Source of the DNA: Moringa oleifera
Lineage: Eukaryota > Streptophyta > Magnoliopsida > Brassicales > Moringaceae
Direction of reading: 5' to 3'
Assembly: GCA_021397835.1 (NCBI GenBank)
Contig: JAJFZO010000396.1
Location: forward strand, 1,178,001 to 1,242,000
Length of the DNA stretch: 64,000 bases
The notes under the pieces are model-generated. The model was not told the DNA's origin. It saw only the letters and a program-made list of their open reading frames with translations, and did not search any database. How positions within the stretch are numbered: position 1 is the stretch's first letter; each line of letters begins with the position of its first letter. Position numbers and translations under genes: made by a program. Below are positions 37,179 through 47,823 of this stretch, in pieces.

Positions 37179-38342
37179 ATGGCTAATCCCATTGCTGCTG
37201 CCCCCTCCAACTCCGGCAGCAAGCGCCGAAAGCTGCTGCACCACCAGGAGCAGCCTTTGTTGCCGGGCCTCCCTAACCACGTCGCCCAGCTCTGCCTTTC
37301 TCATCTGCACCCTTCTGTCCTCTACTCCGTCTGTCGCTCGTGGCGCCGCCTCCTTTACTCCCCTTCGTTCCCTCCGTTTCTCTCTCTCTACGTCCTTTTC
37401 TCGTCGCCATCAGTGGCGGATGACCACTGCCGTTCAAACCCAGTTCAGTTCTTCAGCTTCGATCCGATCTCCTCCAGGTGGGTGGCCCTCCCGCCGCCCC
37501 CGCCGGATCCGCCCTTCTACCTTCTCCTAACCCATCCATCCTTCTTATCTCGGAAGTTTCCTATTCAATCCCTTTCTGTTTCTGGTAACCTTGTTCTCTT
37601 GGCTGCCACAGCTCACAATTTCTTTCCTGCTCTCTCTCGCCCTCTCGTCTTCGATCCTCTCTCCTGCTCCTGGGCATTTGGCCCCCAGCTCGATACTCCT
37701 CGCAGGTGGTGCGCCGCCGGCTCTTCAAGAGGCGTGGTCTATGTGGCGAGCGGGATCGGGTCCCGGTTCTCGAGCGATGTGGCGAGATCGGTGGAAAAGT
37801 GGGATTTGAGCAACGGGAAAACCAGCAAAAAGTGTGGGTCAGCGTGGAAATGGGAAAAGGTAAAAGGACTCAAAGACGGGAGGTTCAGCAGAGACGCCGT
37901 AGACGCAGTGGGGTGGAGAGGGAAGCTTTGTATGGTCAACGTGAAAGGAGATGCAGCCAAAGAAGGCCTTGTCTACAACATAAACAACGACGCATGGGAA
38001 GAGATGCCTGCCGGCATGGTTGCTGGGTGGAAGGGCCCGGTGGCAGCCATGAACGAGGAGGTGATGTACATGGTTGATGAATCCGCCGGTGTCCTGAGAA
38101 AGTACAACGAAAAGATAGACAACTGGGAGGACATAACAGAGTCAGAGAAGCTAAAAGGAGCCCAGCAAATCGCAGCCGCCGGTGGGAGAATATGCGCAAT
38201 AACCGCTGGCGGGGGGATTGTGGCGGTGGATGTGGTGGCTCCACCAGCCAGGGTCTGGGTGGTCGAATCGCCTCCGGGTTTAGAAGCGGTGGGTCTCCAT
38301 ATACTGCCGAGATTTGCCGGTGATTCTTATCCTATCCACTAA
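37179..38342 (+). CDS. KUF1: F-box/kelch-repeat protein, SKIP25/KUF1 type
   Basis: Intronless gene for 387 residues, the usual size for this family. It is a substrate-recognition subunit of an SCF E3 ubiquitin ligase. The F-box is at about residues 28-67 (LLPGLPNHVAQLCLSHL, then SVCRSWRRLLYSPSFPPF), preceded by a basic SKRRKLL segment. Residues about 90-380 form a degenerate kelch propeller, with blades marked by FDPISSRWVALPPP, FDPLSCSWAFGPQLDTPRRW, GVVYVASG, VEKWDLS, YNINNDAWEEMP and KYNEKIDNWEDI. In Arabidopsis this type is known as SKIP25 or KAR-UP F-BOX 1, induced by karrikin and limiting karrikin/KL signalling. The start has a good context (TCAATGGC). The 5' half is GC-rich, unlike the surrounding DNA. 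Ortholog status is supported by similarity and by the neighbouring RECQL2-like gene. Confidence 0.92.
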   Translation: MANPIAAAPSNSGSKRRKLLHHQEQPLLPGLPNHVAQLCLSHLHPSVLYSVCRSWRRLLYSPSFPPFLSLYVLFSSPSVADDHCRSNPVQFFSFDPISSRWVALPPPPPDPPFYLLLTHPSFLSRKFPIQSLSVSGNLVLLAATAHNFFPALSRPLVFDPLSCSWAFGPQLDTPRRWCAAGSSRGVVYVASGIGSRFSSDVARSVEKWDLSNGKTSKKCGSAWKWEKVKGLKDGRFSRDAVDAVGWRGKLCMVNVKGDAAKEGLVYNINNDAWEEMPAGMVAGWKGPVAAMNEEVMYMVDESAGVLRKYNEKIDNWEDITESEKLKGAQQIAAAGGRICAITAGGGIVAVDVVAPPARVWVVESPPGLEAVGLHILPRFAGDSYPIH

Positions 38343-38659
38343 TTTTCTTAAATTTGATTTGGTAGACGGGAAATGAAAAAATGGGAATTTTGAGAGGAGG
38401 CAAGGCGTTGGTCCATTTTTTGACTTATTCTATGATATTATTTAAATCCCTGAAAGTGAAAATTTGTCGTTTTGTATGCAATGGAACCGTGAGGTGGTGA
38501 TAGGGTGCCCCTTGGAAAATAAAAATTGAGGCAAATGGCATTTATGGTGTTGTATTGGTCCAAAAAAAAAAAAAACTTTTTTTCTTCTGTTGACAAAATC
38601 CATCGTGTTGCCTCACCTTAAAATTCAGTATTTTCAAAATATATAAAAAAGAAAAAAAA
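38343..38659. other. KUF1 3' flank
   Basis: Probable 3' untranslated region and terminator area. AT-rich, with a poly-A run at 38563-38575. No precise polyadenylation site can be named. Confidence 0.4.
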
Positions 38660-40120
38660 ATTATACAAACATCTTCCAATTTGGTAAACAAACAAACCAA
38701 CGGAAGATACTTATGATTTGATTTAGAAAACGTGAAACCAAAATCTTTGATTTTGGAATCACTCCATTTGATAATTTTTTATATTTATTTTAAATTTATT
38801 TATTAACAGATAAATGTTAATTGAACCTAAGTTAATTCTCAGTGGCAACTTCAGCTAGCACAGCTTAGTCAATATTAAGAAGACTAGGAAGCTAGCACCT
38901 CAACTCATAAGTCAATAGGATTATGCAAACTTACACAAACTATAAAATAATTGTAATAATTTGAAAATCAATGCCAAAAATGGAATTTTTTTTCTTTTAT
39001 ATAAACATCTTTGAATTTGGTAAATGAGCAAAGGTGGATCCACATATGATTTGATCTAGAGAACGTGAATCCAAAATCTTTGATTTTGGAAACAACTCAT
39101 TTGAAAAAATGATTTATTATTTAGGTTTTTTTTGAAAAGTATTAAGTTGCAAGTTTTAAATAAATGTAATTTTTTTTTATAAATTTTGATTTGATATAGT
39201 GAATAAAATGCATATCTCATTGATGCAATTAATACTTAATACTATTATATGTAAGATATAATTTATTTTATAATACTTATTGTAAAAAAAATTTATTATA
39301 ATATCTCAAAAATATTAAAAATTTTATTTTTATTAAAATTGTTTAAAAATTGATAATAAATTTAACTTAAATTGAAGAAAGTATATAAAAAATATGAATT
39401 ATATTTAATTTTTAATTTAAAATTTGATGTATTGATTAAATTAATCATGCATTTACTATTTCAAGTTGAGATCTACAACTTATTATAAAAAATTAAAAGC
39501 GAATAACTCAAATAAAATTTACACTTGAGTTTATGTTTGAAATTTGAATAATTTTTAACTCATAATTTTTTTATTTAATTTGTTTAAAATTTTGATAGTA
39601 TAAATTTTTTAAAAATATTTTTAATATTTTAATATTTAAATTTTTTATGAAAGTAATTTCTATATATCTTTGCATCCTTAAAAAATTTCAAATATAAATA
39701 TAAATTTTTTAATTTTTTAAATTTTTTAACAAGATGTGATTTAAACTAACATTAAATTCATATCGTAATGATGTAAAACAAAAACAAATATAGTTCAATT
39801 TTTTTTGTATTTATCTTAAAATTAAATAAAAAATTAACTTATAAAGTTGAGTGACACTAATACATTAAAATTTAAATTAGAAAACTGAGTTCACTCGAAT
39901 TTTTTATATTTATTTTAAATTTATTTATTAATAGATAAATGTTAATCAAACACAAGTTAGGAGTAACTCAACAAATGTCTATAACTTCTCATTCTTTGTC
40001 ACAACTTCATCAATATTAAGAACAGGAAGGTAAGACCTCAATTCAATCAGTTAACAGGGTTACACAAAGTTACAAAAACTATAAACAATTGTAATAATTT
40101 GAAAATCAATTCCAAAAAAT
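38660..40120 (+). repeat. Tandem duplication of about 320 bp, second copy split by about 790 bp of inserted DNA
   Basis: Copy 1 (38660-38985) holds GATTTGATTTAGAAAACGTG, AAAATCTTTGATTTTGGA, then ATATTTATTTTAAATTTATT and AATTGTAATAATTTGAAAAT. In copy 2 the first part is at 39000-39108 (GATTTGATCTAGAGAACGTG and so on). The second part is at 39898-40120 (ATATTTATTTTAAATTTATT through AATTGTAATAATTTGAAAAT). The intervening 39109-39897 has no counterpart in copy 1, so it is probably an insertion. No terminal repeats of the insert were recognised. Confidence 0.75.
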
Positions 40121-40250
40121 AAAAGTCTTAATCTTTCTGGAAATATGAAGAGAACCTGTTCATTTATGAGAACTCTACTATTTTGCTCCTTCAGTACTTA
40201 TGAAATATCATGGACCACAACTGCCACAACCAAGTACAAACAAATTACAT

Positions 40251-40480
40251 GACCAAATATCAGGCACACAACCAGTTTGATGAGGAAGCTTCAACATGTC
40301 TTTTAGGATAACATATTACATGACCAAATGTCGGACACAACCAGTTTGATGAGTAAGCTTCGACATGTCTTTTAAGATAACATATTACATGACCAAATGT
40401 CGGACACAACCAGTTTGATGAGTAAGCTTCGACATGTCTTTTAAGATAACATATTACATGACCAAATATCGGACACACAA
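40251..40480 (-). repeat. 69-bp minisatellite, about 3.3 copies
   Basis: The unit begins GACCAAATGTCGGACACAAC and continues CAGTTTGATGAGTAAGCTT. It starts at 40251, 40322, 40391 and 40460, with periods of 71, 69 and 69. Because 69 is 23 codons, the minus strand stays open through the repeats, from 40523 to 40260, as a 23-residue repeat (CPTFGHVICYLKRHVEAYSS). It lies about 80-350 bp downstream of the ankyrin gene stop codon, so it probably falls in or just past the 3' UTR. Coding use is unproven. Confidence 0.85.
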
Positions 40481-40604
40481 GACATACAATACTCTCCAAT
40501 GACGAAAAATCACATTTGTCCATGATTTATAGCATTATTCAACACAGAATCTATCAGGAACCAAAGCAACAGGATCATAGCATCGATAGAGCCATAGAAC
40601 ATCA

Positions 40605-42346
40605 TTAGCTTTCAGAACAGGACGAGGCCTCCCCTGATGATATGTTATCTGTTTGAAGACGCTTCATCTCCTCGTATGCCCATTCAAGACCAGGGCAATA
40701 ATGCACCGGTGGATTAAATCTGTTATCACTGATGTCATCTGGCAAGAATGCTCCATTCTCCACCAGGTATTTGACTGCTTCTCTCTTCCTTTCCTTGGCA
40801 GCAGCATGAAGTGGTGTCCCTGGGTTATAGATACAAAAGGAAATATCAGTAGCATGTAAAATGCAGTTAGTACTTGGGCTACTTACAGGTGAAAGAGAAG
40901 CATGATTTCTTTACTTACAGCCACATGCACCCCCGGTTCTGGCATCAATATTAGCTCCACGCTCAAGCAATTCATCCATTACTTCAAGGTGGCCACCCTC
41001 AGCAGCAAGATGTAGAGGAGTAACACCTTTTGATTTGGGGCCCCATGCAGCCACATTTACATCCATACCTTCATCAAGAAGTCGCTTTACCTGTTCAGAT
41101 GAAAACAGCAAATCATTAGTTAACAGTGATGTCAAAAATTTATAGGAAAGACTCAAACCAATTGAACGTAAAAAGAAACATTGAAGGATAGCTAGGTTTT
41201 CTTAACATGACCAACAAAGTCATGCGTCTTATACCATTTGATGTAAAATACATGGCTTCAGCAAAACTCAACTTGCGGGATCAGAGGAATATGGTGTTAA
41301 TTCATTATAGAACAAAATGAGGATTGAGGACCATGCAGTCAAAGGACATAAATTACGCCCATCCATAAATGCACTAATATATCAGTAACCTTAGCATATT
41401 ATGGGAAAGGTTAGTCAGAAATTTCAGAGGACTTTTACATCTTAAATCCATCTACTTGAGGGCCAATCTGAATTTGCAACAAAAAATTCCACTGGCAAGC
41501 TGCATTTTAGCTACCATGTAATCTAAAAGGTTCCCTCTCAAATTTGTCTAAAATATTCTAAATGAAATTTCAAAGCATGCAAGAATTACAATTTTTTTTC
41601 ACACTAGAAATAGGCATTATAAGAGTAAATCTAAACGACTATATCAACATCAATTCGACAGTCAAATTCAACCATAAAATTTTGGTTTGAATTTATGCGA
41701 TAGTTTAGGTGCAATTTGCCTTAATTAAAATTTTGAGGTGCAATTTGAGACTAACTCTAAAGTACAGAGATATGATTTGTATATAGCACTAATTACAATT
41801 ATTTTTATAAAGGAGTACTAACAAATGAAGAAATATTTTCATTGGTGCAACCCAGTCACTTCACTTTTTTTACTCCAAAGCAATGAAAATCCAGAACAAC
41901 CTTAATTATAAGTTAACCCTCCCAAAACAATATAATACATAAGGAATTATGAGCTTCATCGAATAAAAAGGTTCTTACATATGCGTTAATTTACCAATAT
42001 AAATCCCAGATCAACAGGATGCACGACAGAGGACCGGTGCGACCATGGAAGCATATAGGTAGCAAGCCACATCATTACAAGATAGGGTTCACTCAGGCAT
42101 GCCACTGGAAGCTATTGATACATCAAGTAATGGAACTTAAAATAGAACCGTGAAGCTAAGATGCCCCTTGAAAACTCTCTTCTGAGTTGCAAGAAACCAG
42201 ATGAGAATTTAAGGGAAAAGAAAGAATTGGTACATCTATTCTCCATGCAGTGGAAAGTTATCAAGCAATGGATCAAACAATAATTGCTCCAATCTTGTGA
42301 GGATCAACATTTTAAAATAACAATGCTTCTAAAGCTAATAAATCTA

Positions 42347-42395
<49 letters not shown>

Positions 42396-43488
42396 AAAAA
42401 AAAAAAATCTCCCTCTGCACGTGGGTCCAGTTAGGCTAAACTACTTATGTAGCACATTTATAGCACAATTTCGTTTCAGTATAAATAACCCCCACCAACT
42501 CCAGCCACAGCACATAATCGTTTCAGTGGAAATACCCCATAAGCTAACTGTGGCCACAATTCTTTAAGATTCATTAATGCTTCTAACTACATAAACTTAC
42601 GCTATATTCTCAGCAATATTACTTCATACTCCATGTACAACTTTTGGCAAGTAATAAAACATTTCTTTCTTATAACTGCAGACATTTGAACTTATTATGA
42701 ATAGTTCAGGGCCATTATCAACCACCTATACTAACTACAGCCAAATTTTTTTAAGAAAAAAATTTATTAATGTTTCTAAACACACTTATGCTACATCTTC
42801 AGCACATTAACTGCACATTCGTCCTACAACTTGTGAAATATGTGTTAATGTTTCTGAACACAAACTTCTGCTACATCTTCAGCACATTAACTGCATACTG
42901 CATCCTAGGACTTGTGAAATATGTCATTTTATCTATAATTGCAGATATCAGGTCTCGTTATCAAATAGTTCAAGACCACTGCCAAGATTTTGGCACCAGG
43001 ACCCAATTGGGTAAACAAGAGAAGCAAAAGCACATGATAAAGAAGCAAACTAAGGAGGAAGAAAATGGTAAACAACATGAAAATTGCATAATATGACATA
43101 ACCATGTCTTCTACACCAACAGCATCTGATGGTACAGTAAGGCATGATATAAAGACAAGCTGGAAACAGAATGCATATATCAAGAAGAATAAGAGAAAGC
43201 TGATACTTAACATTTGTACTTTAACAATAAAAGGTAGATGAATATAAGACCACAAAGTAATAAAAACAACACTGGAACAGAACATGTGTATGCATTCATT
43301 CAGAGAAAAGATAAAGAACATGCACAACAAAGCAAGAAGACGAAACTTACCTCTTTGAGATCACCCTTTCGAGCTCCAATATGGAGCATAGTCCAACCCC
43401 TGTCATCCCTATCAATCCCAGAGCGCAAGAATCTCCTTCTTGACAAACTGCGCCTTAATGGATTTGAAACTGATTGTTCTTGAGGCAT
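40605..43488 (-). CDS. Ankyrin-repeat protein, phytochrome-interacting PIA1/PIA2 type
   Basis: Three exons at 43488-43351, 41090-40919 and 40819-40605 join in phase to 174 residues, with GT-AG borders. The intron 2 junction restores a Trp codon in GACGWTPLHAAAKERKREAV. The N-terminus carries LRRSLSRRRFLRSG and DRDDRGWTMLHIGARKGDL. Three ankyrin repeats follow: about residues 29-58, 68-97 (VTPLHLAAEGGHLEVMDELL) and 103-132. The C-terminal tail contains FNPPVHYCPGLEWAYEEMKR. The layout matches the Arabidopsis PIA1/PIA2 (ANK6-related) proteins, short ankyrin proteins reported to bind phytochrome, as I recall them. Intron 1 is 2.26 kb and contains a C/A homopolymer block and local repeats. Family identity is strong; which paralog cannot be said. 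Confidence 0.9.
42348..42407. repeat. Homopolymer block C38 followed by A22
   Basis: An uninterrupted run of 38 C is followed directly by 22 A in intron 1 of the ankyrin gene. Long pure C tracts are rare in plant DNA. It could be real (G-quadruplex or i-motif forming on one strand or the other) or an assembly or sequencing artefact; the exact lengths should not be trusted. Confidence 0.85.
42574..42950 (+). repeat. Three related units in intron 1 of the ankyrin gene
   Basis: Units near 42574, 42766 and 42847 share TTAATG(T/C)TTCT(A/G)AACACA-like starts, CTACATCTTCAGCACATTAA and ACTTGTGAAATATGT; the first unit is the most diverged. The last two are adjacent, about 80 bp each. They are noncoding. 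Confidence 0.7.
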
Positions 43489-44129
43489 AGTTTTTTTTTT
43501 TTTCTTTTCTTTCAAGAACAAGAATTCCTCAGTTGATGAAAATCCCCAGTACTCAAATAAAATATGCAAAGACCTCAAAATTCAACTATGACAATCAATA
43601 AAAAGTCCCTTGACTATCAAGAAACAAGAGAAAACCCTTGCAAGAACAACACGACAAAATTTTACATGATTTTCTTTTGCAACACCCTTGAATTTCACCA
43701 AGATAATTAACTGATTTTGAGAATGAAATATCACCACAGCCCCTGAAACAAGAATCTAATGACAAAGAAGACCACGGATTTACATGATCCGGCTGAGTCA
43801 AACGTGGGAAAATTTTGGGAACGGAGAAGGGCAAAATTAGCGAGATGCGGAGTGATGAGCAATGCAATAGGGGCAGAAAGGATTCAAACCAGGGCCAAAA
43901 ACACGAAGATTCTGACAGATTACAACAAGGGAGCTAAACGATGAAGAGATTAAAAACATAATTTTGTCGTGAAAAACCCCAAGGAGAATCAATATCCAAA
44001 GAGATAAGAGGAACCGTGAGATATACGCGTGCGACTTATAAGAAGGATTAAGAGTAAACAAATCCTGGATCGATTTGGAGACAATTTGCAGGGAACATAA
44101 AGGCAATCTGCAGGAGGAGAGCTACTCTT

Positions 44130-44160
44130 TTTCGCAAACCCTAGAGATGCAAAGAAGAGA
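44130..44160 (-). promoter_or_regulatory. Telo-box upstream of the ankyrin gene
   Basis: AAACCCTAGAG at about 44137-44147 matches the plant telo-box (AAACCCTA). This motif is common near transcription starts of housekeeping and proliferation genes. It lies about 650 bp upstream of the ankyrin start codon, so it is consistent with a long leader, possibly with a leader intron. No start site can be pinned. Confidence 0.4.
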
Positions 44161-44562
44161 CTTCAGAGGGGCAAGTTTAATATGCACAAGGGCTATTATT
44201 TATCGGTCTCGACTTCCCACAATTTCTTTTTTTTTTTTGGGTTATTTTTTCTTGCACAATTTTTAAAAAATTATGATCCAATAACTTTTTTAAAAAATAA
44301 AAAATAAAATTTAAATATCATTTTTGTTATATTATAAAATTATTTTTTAAACAAAAATATCTTTATATATAATTCATTTTATCCAATATTTTGAAAATTA
44401 GACAAATCATTGAACCCAAAAAAAAATCAAGCATAGAAAATAAATCGAAGTTAGTCAAATATTAAACCGTGATGATGATGTAATAAATAATTAAATATAT
44501 ATATACAAAAATTATTTATTACAAATTATTTATCAATTTACGTGTTTGCCCTTACAACATCT

Positions 44563-45060
44563 CCCCCTCTTTCCTTAGAAGTCTTTGCCCCTCTCTCTCC
44601 CCTCTGCCTCCCCTCTTCTCTCTTTTCCTTCAAGAGCCGTTCTGATTCAATTGGTTTTTGCGATTAATAAAAGGCACACCATATATCTATCCAACCTGAC
44701 CGGCTTCTCGTATAAAACCAATCTCGGGATGCACTCTTCTTCATAACAGACAAATCTCTTTAAGCAAACTAGAGTTTTAGTCCTCTGTGTTTTGGTGATC
44801 AAAGAAGCAGTTAAAGGAGTCATCAATGACCGCATCAGTGGAGGAGATTGTAAATGCACAGAGTGCGGAGGGTGGAGCCTTCGCACTCTGCGTTTGGTCG
44901 TCTCTCGCACGCTGCACAGGTGGCTAGGTGGTGGCGATGACCAGACGACGCCATCTAGCCTCCCTCTCGCACTACCACGGCTTGGCCAGGCCATCTGGCC
45001 TTTTTCACATTGCCACGACTAGAGCACTCTGATGACGAGACCAGATTTGGCCATTTGCTA
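44563..45060 (+). other. Orphan CT-rich then GC-balanced island with a short ORF
   Basis: The interval begins with a strong pyrimidine tract (44563-44636). A TATAAAACC string is at 44712, and an open frame of 76 codons runs from 44792 to 45022 (starts MVIKEAVKGVINDRISGGDC, contains CTECGGWSLRTLR). I recognise no domain. An opposite-strand frame of 115 codons (44994-44647) is low-complexity. It resembles the 5' end of a gene, but the DNA turns AT-rich directly after. A gene relic, a captured fragment or a noncoding transcript are all possible. Confidence 0.3.
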
Positions 45061-45355
45061 CAATAGTGTCTGTCGGATCCAACATTATCATGGCTAGATT
45101 GGGTTTGTTTAGTCCAAGTCATCTTAATGTCGTTAACATATATATTTTTTATAAAACAAAATTTACTACTTACTCTAAAAACATTGTAGCATTGTTGGGG
45201 TAATAATATGTTTTTTATTTTCAAAAATTATGTTAGTTTGCGTGTTGTATATTTATAAAATTTATTTTTATTTCTTAAATTTTAATAATATTATAAAAAT
45301 AAATTATTTATAATGTCTAAAGTTTTTATATGCAATAAAAAACGAGATATCTAAT

Positions 45356-46201
45356 GGCATGTTTGGTTCATGAAATGAAATAGATGAGAAATAGAAAAAG
45401 TATTTTTTGAGAATAAAAAAGAGAAGGAATAGAAAAGAATAAGTATTATTATGTTTGGTTTATTAGAATTAAATAGAGTATGAATTCATTTCCATATGTT
45501 TGATTCATCAAACAATAAGATAGAAAAGTAATTGAAGCAAATTTAAAAAATTAGTATATATTTTAATTAAATTAATTATAATTAAATTAATTTTTATTAA
45601 AATAATATTAATTAATAAATATTTTATAATAATAAATTATTATAAAAATAATATTAACTAAATAATATATTAATAATTATTTTTATTTTTAAATATTAAT
45701 ATTATACAATTAAGATTAAAATTAATTAATATTTTAATAAAAGTAATATTTTTTAATTTTTTCTTTTTTAGTAAATTATGTAAAAATAAAAAATGTTATT
45801 ATTATAAAAATAATATTAATTAAATAATATGTTAATAATTATTATTATTTTTAAATATTAAAATTATAAAATTAAATTTAATATTAATTAATATTTTAAT
45901 AATATTATTATTATTTTTTATTTTTTGATAAATTATTTAAAAAATAAAGTTATTATATATGATAGTAATTTAAAATTTTTATTAAGGATACATTGGGAAT
46001 AAAAAAATATAGCAATTCTTTGTTTTCATGGAATAGCTATTTTGAGGGTTCACTTCGGAACAGCAGTTCCGGGTTTTCAAGGAATAGAAATTCCTTAAAT
46101 AATTATAATTTTGTGATAAAAATAAACCAAATATTGGAAAAGTAATTTCATACAGAATAAAGTAAGAAAAGAATTGGTATTCCTACTAATCAAATATGCT
46201 G
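45356..46201 (+). mobile_element. MITE-like element with imperfect terminal inverted repeats
   Basis: The left end reads GGCATGTTTGGTTCATGAAA. The right end, on the minus strand, reads CAGCATATTTGATTAGTAGG. The interior is AT-rich and noncoding, with further mirrored phrases such as GGAATAGAAA and ATAATATTAATTAA. GCATGTTTGGTT ends are frequent in plant MITEs. The target duplication could not be read with certainty (TAAT lies on both sides), so the superfamily is not assigned. Confidence 0.5.
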
Positions 46202-46204
46202 TAA

Positions 46205-47440
46205 TAGTATTTGATTTATTTGTTTTTTATTCTAATAATAAATATTATGTTGTTATATAGATAGATGTCATTGAAATATCAAAATAGATATTTCATTTTG
46301 TTGGAGCCACCCATAACAACATCTTCCAATTAAGATTTGGTAATTTGAAATGCTTTCCAATTAAGATGAGAGAAAGAAGAGAACCTATACTAAGAAAGCC
46401 TATCTTTAATAGGTTGATATTCAATTTATTTAGATATTTGGTAGTCTCATATATGTTATATTATTGAAGGAGGTTGATGTGTCAAATGAGAAAAAAAATG
46501 TCTTATAGAGTATGTTTTATTAAATTTATTGTAAAAATTATTTTTTTATTATACTTGTATTATTTTCTTAATTTTTATATAATTTCATAATTTATTATTA
46601 AATGTCTTCATAACTATCAAAATATTTTTCAAAATAAAGGCCTTATAAAATTTTATTATTTATTTTGTATTACTAATAAAATTTTATATTAAAAATAATA
46701 AATTAAATATTAATTTATTAATTTGATTTAAATTAAATTTTATAAAATTTTTAAATTTAAAGTATTTAAATTAAAATCATATACTACGAATTTTGACTTG
46801 AATTTTTAATAAATGTAAAAAACATAATTTTTTGAATAATTATGTTATTTTTAAAAATTTTTTATATTATAAATTTTTTAAAAAATATTTTGAATACGAA
46901 AAAATTATGAAACTTTTTGTAATAATAGTTTGAATATGTTTTTACACTTGTGAAAAATTTTTAGTTAACATATATTATATAAAATTTTTAATTTGTATAT
47001 TTTTAATTTTTAATTTTTTTTTGCGATATTCAGTTTATTTAAATTGATAAATTAAGTTTCGATTGTCACTTTTTAAATATAAGGATTTGATTGATAAGAT
47101 AAAATAAAGATTAAAGTTTTTATAAAATTTTTATCTTATTATTATTATATTTTAATTTTTTAAAATAAAAAATTTAAGAACGTTACTTACGTAAGCAAAT
47201 CTGACTTTCATTTACACTCATTATTGAATATGAATTTATTTTTATGTTGTTGGGACTTTTTAGAACACAAATTCCCTTCCAAATCAAATTTATATAAAAT
47301 TACATTAATTAAATTAATATTAAAAATTATATTGAAATTATAATTTAAAATAATATGAATGTTTGGTGTAATTTTAAAATTATGCATTATAGTATCCCTT
47401 GTAAATATAATTTACTGAAAATTATCATTTTTACTGCTTT
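46205..47440. other. AT-rich spacer upstream of the trihelix gene
   Basis: Nothing coding is recognised. A slightly less AT-rich patch at 46280-46460 shows TCTTCCAATTAAGAT and TTTCCAATTAAGATGAG as a short local repeat. Confidence 0.45.
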
Positions 47441-47696
47441 TCATGTCAGCAGGACCAGTCTGTCGTGTTCCCTTGGTTTAATTTATCTAGCAACTGTGTG
47501 ACAACAAGCTGCGATTGAGATCGCCGACCTGCCAGGGGTAATTTCGGCAACCGACAAAGTCCATTGAATGGCCTAAATGTAAATTTCATGAAAAGAATAG
47601 GCATTTTGCTAGACCTTTTCCGTGATATAAAATAGATCTTCAACAGCGTCTGGCACGCTACGTCTGAAGAACGCTCCAGCGCGACACGGGGAAGAG

Positions 47697-47699
<3 letters not shown>

Positions 47700-47743
<44 letters not shown>

Positions 47744-47770
47744 CCGTGCACCGAGGACACTTCTAAACCC
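47700..47770 (+). promoter_or_regulatory. (GA)n tract and telo-box in the trihelix leader
   Basis: A GAGA run at about 47700-47743, with one AA interruption, is followed by CTAAACCCTAATC near 47763-47775, which contains a telo-box (AAACCCTA). Both lie within 125 bases upstream of the trihelix start codon, consistent with a plant core promoter or 5' leader. GAGA repeats can bind BBR/BPC factors; that role is inferred. Confidence 0.5.
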
Positions 47771-47823
47771 TAATCTACAAGCGGTTTGGTCTGGGCGACG
47801 TCTGACAATATCTTGCAGGGGTG

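Noticed and set aside
37192..38244. Several long frames in other phases of the F-box gene
   Set aside because: Shadows of the GC-rich KUF1 coding sequence; they lack family motifs.
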